DNA from: Streptosporangiaceae bacterium
GTDB lineage: Bacteria; Actinomycetota; Actinomycetes; Streptosporangiales; Streptosporangiaceae
DNA length: 16,918 bases
Assembly (NCBI GenBank): GCA_030045175.1
Contig: JASIBM010000266.1
Span: forward strand, 1 to 16,918
Direction: 5' to 3'
The stretch's first letter is position 1, and every line of letters starts with the position of its first letter. The translations under genes and the position numbers were made by a program. Positions 5,985-13,021 of this stretch are shown piece after piece. A model generated the notes under the pieces. That model saw only the letters and a program-made list of their open reading frames with translations. It made no database searches and was not told where the DNA came from.

Positions 5985-7493
5985 CTACTGCCCGGCGAGG
6001 CCGACCCGGTCGACCTTGCCTGTCGACGTTCTCGGCAGGGCCTCGCGGAACTCGACCACGTCGGGCACCATGTAGCCCGGCAGCCACTGCCTGCAGTGGT
6101 CGAGCACGTCCTCGCGGCTGACCTCACCCGAGCCGTCCGTGGTGATGACCGCCTGGAGGCGGCTGCCGAGCAGCTCATCAGGCACCGGCAGCACCGCCGC
6201 CTCCCGGATGGCCGGATGCCGGTACAGCGCGGCCTCCACCTCCCCGAGCTCCACCCGGTAGCCGCGGATCTTCACCATGGCGTCCCGGCGGCCGAGGTAG
6301 GCGTAGTTGCCGTCCGGCTCGAGGGTGACCAGGTCGCCGGTCCGGTACACGAGCTCGTCGTAACCGGTACGGAACGGGTTCGGTACCAGTACCTCGCGGG
6401 TCTTGGCTGGCTGCCCCCAGTACCCGCGCATCAGCGAGGGACCCCGCACGTACAGCTCGCCTTCCTCACCGGGCGCCGACACCAGGCCGCCTTCGCCGCG
6501 GACGGCGAAAACCTCGGTGTTCGCGCAGGCCTTGCCGATGTGAACCGGTCCGGCGCCGGCTCCGCCTTGGGGCACCTCGAACGCCGTGCACACGTTGGTC
6601 TCCGTCGGCCCGTACCAGTTCAGGTAGCGGGCGCGCGGCAGCTCGGCCATCAGCCGGGCCAGGTACTTGGGCGGGAAAACCTCGCCGGCGAAGATCACCG
6701 TCCGCAGCCCCGACAGGTCGAACTGCGCCAGCTTGCCGAAGCAAGCGAGCAGCGTGAGGACCGAGGGCACCGAGTACCAGACGGAGATCCGCTCGCGTTC
6801 CAGCCACTGCGCGATCGAAACAGGGAAGGTGGCCGCCCCGTCAGGAAGCACCGCCAGGCAGGCGGTGGCGTGGCAGGTGGCGAAGACGTCGAAGACCGAC
6901 AGGTCGAAGTGCAGCGGCGCGGGGCTGCAGACGCGGTCCCGCTCGGTGAGCCCCGCTGCTGCCGCTGCCCACTCGACGAACGTCAGCGAGTTGCGGTGGG
7001 AGATCATCACTCCCTTCGGGGTGCCGGTCGATCCCGACGTGTACAAGATGTACGCGAGGTCGGTCTCGATCGCCCGCTCCTCGCATGGCCCGGCCGATTC
7101 CGTGGCTGCCGCCGTCCATGGCACGATGGCCGCGCCCTGAGCCAGGGCGGCGGCCTGCGACTTCCTGGTCTCGTCGGTCAGGATCACGGCGGCGCCGCAG
7201 TCCCGCACGACGTAGCTGAGCCGTTCCGCCGGCGCCTTCGGGTCGAGCGGCACGTAGCAGGCCCCGGCCTTCAGCGCCCCGTATATCCCCGCTACCGAGT
7301 CGGCCGACTTGGCGGCGAGCACCCCCACCCGGTCACCAGGCGCCACGCCCAGCCGCAGCAGCGCCCTGGCCACCTTGTTGCTGAGCTGGTCAAGCTCGGC
7401 GTAGGTGAGCTGGCTGCCGTCAGCGGCTATCGCGGGCCTGTCCGGTCGCCGCGCCGCGGCCTCGGTCAGCAACCGTTGCAGCAGGTACGCCAT
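5985..7493 (-). CDS. Stand-alone amino-acid adenylation enzyme, probably L-prolyl-AMP ligase
   Basis: The 502-residue ANL-superfamily enzyme is a single adenylation domain with no condensation or carrier domain. Core motifs are complete: YTSGSTGTPKG (151-161), FDLSVFDVF (196-204), NWYGPTETN (292-300), YRTGD (383-387), RGYRVELGEVE (410-420), and TSTGK with the catalytic Lys493. By hand alignment to GrsA the ten pocket residues read D197, L198, F201, Y240, I267, A269, W293, V301, C302, K493. From memory this is close to the D-L-L-Y-L-A-L-V-C type code of stand-alone prolyl enzymes (PltF, RedM, CloN4), with Trp at the seventh position as the outlier. Size matches those enzymes. The gene starts two codons after the dehydrogenase stop and precedes the carrier, which completes the pyrrole triad. 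Substrate is inferred. Confidence 0.85.
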   Translation of the reverse strand: MAYLLQRLLTEAAARRPDRPAIAADGSQLTYAELDQLSNKVARALLRLGVAPGDRVGVLAAKSADSVAGIYGALKAGACYVPLDPKAPAERLSYVVRDCGAAVILTDETRKSQAAALAQGAAIVPWTAAATESAGPCEERAIETDLAYILYTSGSTGTPKGVMISHRNSLTFVEWAAAAAGLTERDRVCSPAPLHFDLSVFDVFATCHATACLAVLPDGAATFPVSIAQWLERERISVWYSVPSVLTLLACFGKLAQFDLSGLRTVIFAGEVFPPKYLARLMAELPRARYLNWYGPTETNVCTAFEVPQGGAGAGPVHIGKACANTEVFAVRGEGGLVSAPGEEGELYVRGPSLMRGYWGQPAKTREVLVPNPFRTGYDELVYRTGDLVTLEPDGNYAYLGRRDAMVKIRGYRVELGEVEAALYRHPAIREAAVLPVPDELLGSRLQAVITTDGSGEVSREDVLDHCRQWLPGYMVPDVVEFREALPRTSTGKVDRVGLAGQ

Positions 7494-7496
7494 CGC

Positions 7497-8642
7497 TCAC
7501 AGCCCCAGCATCCGGGCGAGCACCACGCGCTGGATCTCGGAGGTGCCCGAGTAGAGGGTTCCGGCGACCGCGTCCCGCAGGTCGCGCTCGATGCCCGCGT
7601 CCTTCAGGTAGCCCATGCCCCCGTGGACCTGGATCGCGTCCTGGCTGGACCGCACCCACGCCTCGCTGGTGAACAGCTTCGCGGCGGCCGCCTCAGCCGG
7701 GGCGGACCTGCCCTGCTGCTTGAGCCAGGCGACCCGGTAGATCAGCAGCCTGGCCGCCTCCAGCCGCACGTACATGTCGGCCAGCTTGGCGGCCACGCCC
7801 TGGAACTTCCCGATGGGCTGGCCGAACTGCTCGCGCGTGCGCGCGTACCGGACGCACGCGTCTAGCTGGCGCCGCATCGCGCCGGCGGCGCTGGCGAACA
7901 GGCAGCTTCGCTCCCACTCCATGGAGGAGTTGAAGATGGCCATCCCGGCCCCTTCAGGCCCCAGCCGGTTCCCGGCGGGCACGAGGCAGTCGATCAGCGC
8001 CACCTCCCCCATGGGCGAGGTCCGCAGGCCCATCTTCTCGAGGCTGCTGCTCACCTTCAGCCCGGGCGTGGTGGCGTCGACGAGGAAGGCGGACAGGCCG
8101 GCCAGTCCTGGGCGGCCCGCCACCGAGGCGTAGACGAGCAGCACGTCGGCGACGGGGGCGTTGGTGATGTACTGCTTGCTGCCGTTCACCAGGTAGTGGT
8201 CACCCCGCCGCTCGGCGCGGGTGCGCATGCGCAGCGCGTCTGAGCCGGAGCCTGGCTCGGTCATCGCGTGCGCGCCGATGAGGTCCCCAGATACCAGTCC
8301 GGGCAGGTACGCCTGTTGCTGCTGCTGGGTGCCGAAGATAACCAGCGGCAGCTCGACGCTCCACAACTGCGCATTCAGTGAGAACAGTAGCCCGTTGTCC
8401 CTGCAGCCATATCCAAGGGCCTCCATGACGAGGGCCGCTGTGAGGACGTCGCTGCCCGCGCCGCCAAGCTCGGCGGGGATCGGCAGGCCCAATATCCCGA
8501 ACTTGGCGCAGGCCCGCCACGCCTGGAGCGGGAACTCGCCCGCGTCCTCGCGCATCGCCAGGTCATGGTTGAGCTCGCGCCTGGCGAAGGCGACCGCCGC
8601 CTCGGCCAGCTCGCGCTGCTCGGCGCTCAGTCCGAAGTCCAT
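7497..8642 (-). CDS. Acyl-CoA dehydrogenase-fold flavoenzyme, probable L-prolyl-carrier dehydrogenase
   Basis: The 381-residue protein has the full acyl-CoA dehydrogenase architecture: a helical N-domain, an AMTEPGSGSD FAD-binding loop (126-135), a beta domain, and a C-domain with REQFGQPIGKFQG (270-282) and QVHGGMGYL (338-346). At the usual medium-chain catalytic position (YEGTS) it has Y364-S365-G-T-S. A glutamate instead occurs at E244 in MEWERS, the position used by isovaleryl-CoA dehydrogenase and by prolyl-carrier dehydrogenases such as RedW, PltE and CloN3. The LGYGCRDNGLLFSLN stretch (76-90) also resembles that group. The expected reaction is two two-electron oxidations of L-prolyl-S-carrier to pyrrolyl-2-carboxyl-S-carrier. 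The ATG has AAGGAG upstream and overlaps the GatD-like gene by 16 bases. Confidence 0.87.
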   Translation of the reverse strand: MDFGLSAEQRELAEAAVAFARRELNHDLAMREDAGEFPLQAWRACAKFGILGLPIPAELGGAGSDVLTAALVMEALGYGCRDNGLLFSLNAQLWSVELPLVIFGTQQQQQAYLPGLVSGDLIGAHAMTEPGSGSDALRMRTRAERRGDHYLVNGSKQYITNAPVADVLLVYASVAGRPGLAGLSAFLVDATTPGLKVSSSLEKMGLRTSPMGEVALIDCLVPAGNRLGPEGAGMAIFNSSMEWERSCLFASAAGAMRRQLDACVRYARTREQFGQPIGKFQGVAAKLADMYVRLEAARLLIYRVAWLKQQGRSAPAEAAAAKLFTSEAWVRSSQDAIQVHGGMGYLKDAGIERDLRDAVAGTLYSGTSEIQRVVLARMLGL

Positions 8643-9505
8643 TGTGTCTCCTTGTTGGTTCCCCGCTTAGTTCCCCGCCCGTTCGCGGTGGCTGCCGGTC
8701 CCGGTGGTCGTCCGATCCTGGATACGGCGGCCGCGGCCGTTCGCCACTTCGTTGCCGGGCGCTTGGCGAGGCGGAGCGCGGCGGCGTGCGCCTGCTGTTC
8801 GGCCTGATCGGCGAGCGGGGCCAGCGGGCCGAAGTCCTGGTAGCGGTGCGCGAGTGCCCGTGCCAGCAGGTGGTCGGCCAGCCACGGGTTCTTTGGCAGC
8901 ACCGGCCCGTGCAGGTAGGTGGCGTACACCTCCCGGTAGCGTGCGCCCTCGGTGCCGTCCCGCCCGTTGTTGCCTGCCCCGGCGAGCACCTGCCCGAGCG
9001 GCGACGCCCCGCTGCCCAGGTAGGTGCGCCCGCTGTGGTTCTCGAACCCCGCCAGCCGGTGCTGCCTGCCCGAGCCGAGGTCGCACTGCACGGCCACGTG
9101 CCCGATGAAGCGAGTCGAGTCGCCCTCGGTGACCGCGTCGAGCACTCCAAGGCCCTGGATCGCAGGCCCGTCCGCAGGGGCGTAGTACCGGCCGAGTAGC
9201 TGGTAGCCCGCGCACACCGCGAGCACGACGGCGCCGTCTTCGATCGCCTCTCGCAGCGCGCCGCCCTTCTCGGCGAGGTCGCGTGCGGCCAGGGTCATCT
9301 CGCGGTCCTGGCCGCCGTGCAGCAAGATCAGGTCGGACTGGGCGAAGTCGGGAACCACTCCCACGTCGGCCTCTGTCACATGGCAGCCCATCCCGCGCCA
9401 CAGGCAGCGCTGAATGAGGGCACGCAGGTTTCCCCTGTCACCGGCCACGCTGAGCAGCCTCGGATAGAGATAGCAGATGCGAACCGTGATGGCTGCTGGC
9501 GCCAT
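8627..9505 (-). CDS. GatD-like class I glutamine amidotransferase
   Basis: This is a class I glutaminase related to CobB/CobQ and to GatD. Catalytic Cys98 lies in VLAVCAGYQLLG and His199 in YATYLHGPVLPKNP. The GFENHSGRTYLG stretch (153-164) and GNNGRDGTEG are typical of GatD. In peptidoglycan synthesis GatD delivers glutamine-derived ammonia to MurT, which amidates the second-position D-Glu of lipid II. The ATG at 9503-9505 is preferred over an upstream start because GGAGGAG lies about nine bases upstream, overlapping the MurT end, and family similarity begins there (ITVRICYLYPRLLSVAGDRGN region). A basic, low-complexity tail of about 50 residues extends past the family end. Wording such as GDRGN reminds me of Firmicutes GatD more than the usual actinomycete GDGGN form, suggesting a second, recruited copy. 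Confidence 0.88.
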   Translation of the reverse strand: MAPAAITVRICYLYPRLLSVAGDRGNLRALIQRCLWRGMGCHVTEADVGVVPDFAQSDLILLHGGQDREMTLAARDLAEKGGALREAIEDGAVVLAVCAGYQLLGRYYAPADGPAIQGLGVLDAVTEGDSTRFIGHVAVQCDLGSGRQHRLAGFENHSGRTYLGSGASPLGQVLAGAGNNGRDGTEGARYREVYATYLHGPVLPKNPWLADHLLARALAHRYQDFGPLAPLADQAEQQAHAAALRLAKRPATKWRTAAAAVSRIGRPPGPAATANGRGTKRGTNKETQWTSD

Positions 9506-9509
9506 ATCG

Positions 9510-10973
9510 TCACTCCTCCCAGGAAGGCGGCACCCAGCCGCGTCGCTGCATGACGCCGCGGAGCTCGCGCATAGGGGTGTAACCAGCGAAGATGTACAGT
9601 GCCTCATCCGGTGGCGCCTGGGTCAGCGCCGCGTGCAGCGCCGCCGGGCGACCTGGCACCACCCGCATGACCTCCGGCGGCGCCCCCGCGTACCTGAACC
9701 GCAGCGCGACCTCCTCCGCCCGGGTCCCGCTGATGACCAGGCTGGCCAGCTCCGGCGCAAGTCGCTCCAGGTCCACGTCCCAGAGCCAGGCGAAGTCCTC
9801 GCCGTCGACCACGGTGTTGCTGTGCGCGGCCAGGACGTGCTTGCGGCCGGGCCTGCGTAGCACCTCGTGCAGGGTGGTGTTGTAGGACGTCGGGTTCTTG
9901 ACGAAGGCGAGCACCACCTGCCGCTCGCCTGCCTTGATCTCCTCCAGGCGGCCGAACGCCGTGCGCAGGCTGGCCATGGCGCGCTGCGCCTGCGCGGCCT
10001 CGGGCAGGCTGGGTAGCGACGCCATCGCGCCGGCCAGCGCGGCCACCGCGTTGTAGACGTTGTGCAGCCCGGGCAGGGGCACCGGCAGTGGCATGGCGCC
10101 CGCGGGCGTGTCGATGGTGATCTCGGACCCCGCCTGCGGCGATGGCCTGATGGACGTCACGGCGACGTCCAGGCCCGGCCGGGCGTACCCGCACTCCGGG
10201 CACTGGTAGTCGCCGAGGTGGGACACGTGCACGGCGCGGTAGGTGAGCAGGTGCTCGCAGCGCGCGCAGCGGATGCTGTCCGCGGCGTGCTCTGGCACCC
10301 GCGTGCCTGACGTGTCGGTCCTGATGCCGAAGTACACGCGGCGGGCGCTGGCCCGGGGAGCGAGGCTGGCCACCAGCGGATCATCGCCGTTGAGCACCAC
10401 GGTGGCGGACGCTGGCAGCGCCTCGATGCTGGCCTCAAGCCCTCGCGCCATCGCGTGCAGTTCACCGAAGCGGTCGAGCTGGTCACGGAAGATGTTGGTG
10501 ATGAGGAACGTGTCCGGCGGCACCTCCCGCATCACCAGCCGCACCGTCGCCTCGTCGACCTCAAGCAGCAGCAGTTGCGCGTCCATCCGGCCCCGCAGGT
10601 CTATCCCGCGCACCGCGGCCGTGATCACGCCCTGCAACAGGTTGGAGCCAGACCGGTTCTGGGTGACCCGCAGGCCGCCGCCGTGTGCCAGGGCGGCCAG
10701 CATCCGGCAGGTCGTGGTCTTGCCGTTGCTCCCCGTGACGATCACCTTGCGCGCGTCGCTCGCGGCCGCGACCTTCTCAAGGACACGGGGGTCGATCCGG
10801 CGGGCTACCGTGCCAGGGAAGCTCGTGCCGCCGCCGGCCCGCAGCATCCTGGACGCGGTCCCTGCCACCTTGCCCGCCCCGAGCGCGAGCGCGAAGCGCG
10901 CCTGCGCGGACAAGGGGACGTGCGGCTTGCCCTCGCCGGGCTCGGCCGCCTGGTAGCTGGCTATGAAGCGCAC
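9510..10973 (-). CDS. MurT-like Mur ligase (amidotransferase partner)
   Basis: A Mur ligase of 487 residues. The P-loop TGSNGKTTT is at 80-88. The central domain contains a four-cysteine zinc ribbon (C236, C239, C258, C261), a hallmark of MurT. The C-terminal domain has AWLWDVDLE (395-403), around the MurT catalytic Asp, and a SGTRAEEVALRFRYAG stretch. MurT activates a carboxylate with ATP so that GatD-supplied ammonia forms an amide. I chose the GTG at 10973 because GGAGGAGG (10981-10988) lies seven bases ahead; it overlaps the decarboxylase stop by 13 bases. Similarity to the family begins about 20 residues in. The paired GatD gene follows at once. Placement inside a biosynthetic operon suggests either amidation of a small-molecule intermediate or cell-wall self-protection. 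Confidence 0.88.
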   Translation of the reverse strand: MRFIASYQAAEPGEGKPHVPLSAQARFALALGAGKVAGTASRMLRAGGGTSFPGTVARRIDPRVLEKVAAASDARKVIVTGSNGKTTTCRMLAALAHGGGLRVTQNRSGSNLLQGVITAAVRGIDLRGRMDAQLLLLEVDEATVRLVMREVPPDTFLITNIFRDQLDRFGELHAMARGLEASIEALPASATVVLNGDDPLVASLAPRASARRVYFGIRTDTSGTRVPEHAADSIRCARCEHLLTYRAVHVSHLGDYQCPECGYARPGLDVAVTSIRPSPQAGSEITIDTPAGAMPLPVPLPGLHNVYNAVAALAGAMASLPSLPEAAQAQRAMASLRTAFGRLEEIKAGERQVVLAFVKNPTSYNTTLHEVLRRPGRKHVLAAHSNTVVDGEDFAWLWDVDLERLAPELASLVISGTRAEEVALRFRYAGAPPEVMRVVPGRPAALHAALTQAPPDEALYIFAGYTPMRELRGVMQRRGWVPPSWEE

Positions 10974-12619
10974 CTGGCGTCCTCCTCCACCCGCGGCGAC
11001 GCCTGGCCGCTCCCCTGATCCCCGGCGAGCCGCGCCGCCGCGAGCGGCGGCGCGCCGGACCGGACGCGGCGGTGGCCGGCGTCGGTGACGGCGTCCACGA
11101 TGGCCCGCACGTGGCCCTGATCGAGGGCGTAATGCAGGGCGCACGACCGCAACGCGTACCGGCCGCGGATGTCCGTCCCGGCCAGGAACGCCCTGCCGCC
11201 GACCTGGAGGTCCATCGTGATCGCCTGGTTCAGCAGGTTCAGGCCAGCCTCGTCGCCGCGCAGGCCGGCCGGCACGTACCTGAAGCACACGGCGGTCAGC
11301 GGCCCGGTCGCCAGTAGCTCCAGGTCCCCGCTCGCCTCGACGAGGTACTCCAGGTAGCGCGCCAGGTCGATGTGCCTGCGGACGTGATCGGCCAGTCCGG
11401 CCCTTCCGGCCTGCTGCATGTTCCACAAGGCCTTGAGCGCCCGCCCGGAATCCCTGGTCTGCTCGGCGCTGCGATGGGAGTACCAGACCTCGCCAGCGAA
11501 TCCCTGACCCGCGGGGAGGCTGAGGTAGGAGGGGACGAGCTTATAGGTGTCCTGCAGCAGCGAGCCCTGCCGCACGATGGCGCAGCTGCAGCCGATGGCC
11601 ACCGCCAGCCACTTGTGCGGGTCGAGTGCGACCGAGTCGGCCTGTTCCAGCCCGCGGTACCAGTGCGCGAGGCGCGGGTCGAGTACCCCGAAGGCGCCGT
11701 ACGCGCCGTCCACGTGCAGCCAGAGGCCCTCGTCGCGGCAGAGCCCGGCGAGGGCGCCGAGCGGGTCAATGGCGCCGGTCTTCACGCTGCCCGCATTCGC
11801 GGCGACCAGGAAGGGGCGGTGCCCGGCCTGGCGGTCAGCCGCGATCGCCGCGCGCAGGTCGGCCACGTCCATGCGGAAGTCCGGGCCGGCCATTACCTTG
11901 CGCGGCGCGCCGAGCCCGAGGGTGAACGCGGCCTTCTCAAGGCAGGAATGGCCCTCCGCCGACATGTACATGGTGAGCCTGGGATGCCCGTGCAGGCCCT
12001 CGGCCCGGATGTCCCAGCCGTTGACGCGGGCTGCCCAGTACCGCGCGACCTCCAGGCAGTGCCTGTTGGCGTCCGATCCGCCGCTGAGCAGGACCCCGTC
12101 GCTGCCGCCGGTTGGGAAGCCAATGAGTTCCATGAGCCAGCGGATAACCGTTCGCTCCACGTATATGGCGGCGTAGTCGCCGCCAGTCCCGCTCGTGTTG
12201 GTAACCGCCGAGGCAAATGCCGCGAGCATGCTCAGCTTGGATGCGGCCGGATCAACGAAGGCAGCGAAGCGCGGATGATTCTGGCCACGGCCATATGGCA
12301 GCACTAGCCGAAGAAAGTTTTCAATTATATCCTCGGGACGCATTCCCTCGGCGGAAAGGCTCATTACCTCTAGCTCTCGCCTTATCTGGTCTGGCAGCGG
12401 GCGATAGACCGGCCCTGTCGGGAGTTCGTCCAGGTAGGTGGCCAGTGTGTCGACAAGCTGGTGCCCCAGCCCGCGGAAGGCCGCGTCGTCCATCGAGAAC
12501 GGCGAGGGCGCTGCGGCGTAGTCCACGGCGGCGTGACTCTCGGTGCGGCAGGCGGCGTCAGGAGAGATAACCGGTCCCATGGATGGGTGCACCTCACAGT
12601 CCAGGAATACAGCTCTCAT
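10961..12619 (-). CDS. PLP-dependent group II (aromatic-type) amino-acid decarboxylase
   Basis: A fold-type I PLP enzyme of the group II decarboxylase family (AADC, GAD, DABA decarboxylase relatives). The Schiff-base lysine is K336 in LDPHKWLAV. The cofactor-stacking histidine is H224 in AEGHSCLEKA, and D304 in HVDGAYGAF contacts the pyridine nitrogen. Tyr365 in PSYL aligns with the mobile-loop Tyr that marks true decarboxylases rather than aldehyde synthases. At 552 residues it is slightly long, with a Gly/Arg-rich tail. The substrate is not predictable. It is the first gene of the seven-gene leftward operon, so it probably supplies an amine. The ATG at 12619 has no good ribosome site. An ATG at 12580 (residue 14), with GAGG 13 bases upstream, is an alternative. 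Codons for residues 78-110 include rare ATA and CTA, unlike the rest. Confidence 0.9.
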   Translation of the reverse strand: MRAVFLDCEVHPSMGPVISPDAACRTESHAAVDYAAAPSPFSMDDAAFRGLGHQLVDTLATYLDELPTGPVYRPLPDQIRRELEVMSLSAEGMRPEDIIENFLRLVLPYGRGQNHPRFAAFVDPAASKLSMLAAFASAVTNTSGTGGDYAAIYVERTVIRWLMELIGFPTGGSDGVLLSGGSDANRHCLEVARYWAARVNGWDIRAEGLHGHPRLTMYMSAEGHSCLEKAAFTLGLGAPRKVMAGPDFRMDVADLRAAIAADRQAGHRPFLVAANAGSVKTGAIDPLGALAGLCRDEGLWLHVDGAYGAFGVLDPRLAHWYRGLEQADSVALDPHKWLAVAIGCSCAIVRQGSLLQDTYKLVPSYLSLPAGQGFAGEVWYSHRSAEQTRDSGRALKALWNMQQAGRAGLADHVRRHIDLARYLEYLVEASGDLELLATGPLTAVCFRYVPAGLRGDEAGLNLLNQAITMDLQVGGRAFLAGTDIRGRYALRSCALHYALDQGHVRAIVDAVTDAGHRRVRSGAPPLAAARLAGDQGSGQASPRVEEDARCAS

Positions 12620-12814
12620 GAACGCTGTTTTCGCGTGTTAGCGGCCATTCCCGCGGCTAGCTACTAGTAAACAGCACGGCTTATTAATGACTTAAGAAAG
12701 AATTTGTAATGAGCACGCCCGGGGCGTGTGCCGTGGACGCCGGCCGCGGGGGTGTCGTCCGCCGGACGTGGGTATGACGCCATCCTCGGTCTGCTCAGCG
12801 GAAGGAACACTCCA
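12620..12814. promoter_or_regulatory. Divergent control region of the biosynthetic genes
   Basis: This is the only clearly AT-rich stretch nearby (about 12660-12712). It separates the leftward seven-gene operon from the rightward ferredoxin-P450 pair. Leftward, TTACAA (12704-12709) and TAATAA (12681-12686) are 17 bases apart and could be the operon promoter. TAATGA occurs twice as a direct repeat with a period of exactly 22 bases (12685-12690, 12707-12712), the two-turn spacing used by SARP-type activators. A perfect palindrome CACGCCC-G-GGGCGTG (12714-12728) follows. CGTGTTA (12634-12640) recurs beside the radical SAM start (16012-16018). None of these has been tested. Confidence 0.45.
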
Positions 12815-13021
12815 GTGAAAGCGCGGATTGACGCCGGCCTCTGCCAGGGGCACGGGCGCTGCTACGACCTCGCCCCCGGCCTGTTCGGTGCGGACGAAGA
12901 GGGTTACGGGCAGGTGCTCAGCGACGGCGCCGTGCCGCCTGGGCAGCAGGACGACGCCCGCCGCGCGGCGCTCAACTGCCCCGAGCGCGCGATCGCGCTG
13001 ATCGAGGGGCCTGACGAGTGA
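12815..13021 (+). CDS. P450-type [3Fe-4S]/[4Fe-4S] ferredoxin
   Basis: A 68-residue acidic ferredoxin with the pattern C10-x2-H13-x2-C16 ... C55-P, in LCQGHGRCYDLAP and NCPERAIAL. This is the single-cluster type, with His replacing one Cys, that commonly sits beside actinomycete P450 genes and passes electrons to them. The GTG at 12815 is chosen because GGAAGGA lies upstream and family similarity starts at its first residues (VKARIDAGLC). A longer frame from 12728 adds an unrelated N-terminus. Its stop codon overlaps the P450 start (GTGA), so the two are translationally coupled. A ferredoxin reductase must come from elsewhere in the genome. Confidence 0.92.
   Translation: MKARIDAGLCQGHGRCYDLAPGLFGADEEGYGQVLSDGAVPPGQQDDARRAALNCPERAIALIEGPDE

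Noticed and set aside
5958..7865. 635-codon rightward open frame across the adenylation and dehydrogenase genes
   Set aside because: It is antisense to two genes with complete catalytic motifs, is His/Arg/Pro-rich and has no recognisable domain; it is a GC-codon shadow.
8667..9401. 244-codon leftward frame inside the GatD gene
   Set aside because: Out of frame with a gene carrying the catalytic Cys and His; composition is almost only Arg, Ala, Gly and Pro.
8627..9607. Longer GatD start at 9607
   Set aside because: The first 34 residues are out-of-frame MurT sequence. The ATG at 9505 has a GGAGGAG site and matches the family start.
9510..11426. Longer MurT start reaching back to 11426
   Set aside because: The extra 150 residues lie in another frame of the decarboxylase. 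The GTG at 10973 has a strong GGAGGAGG site and MurT similarity begins soon after it.
11372..12307. 311-codon rightward open frame
   Set aside because: Antisense to the decarboxylase, with biased composition and no family features.
12701..12812. Possible riboswitch or structured leader ahead of the ferredoxin
   Set aside because: Beyond one 15-bp palindrome I see no conserved aptamer-like features; the leader is short and GC-rich.
12728..13021. 97-residue ferredoxin starting at 12728
   Set aside because: The N-terminal 29 residues do not resemble ferredoxins; the GTG at 12815 has a GGAAGGA site.
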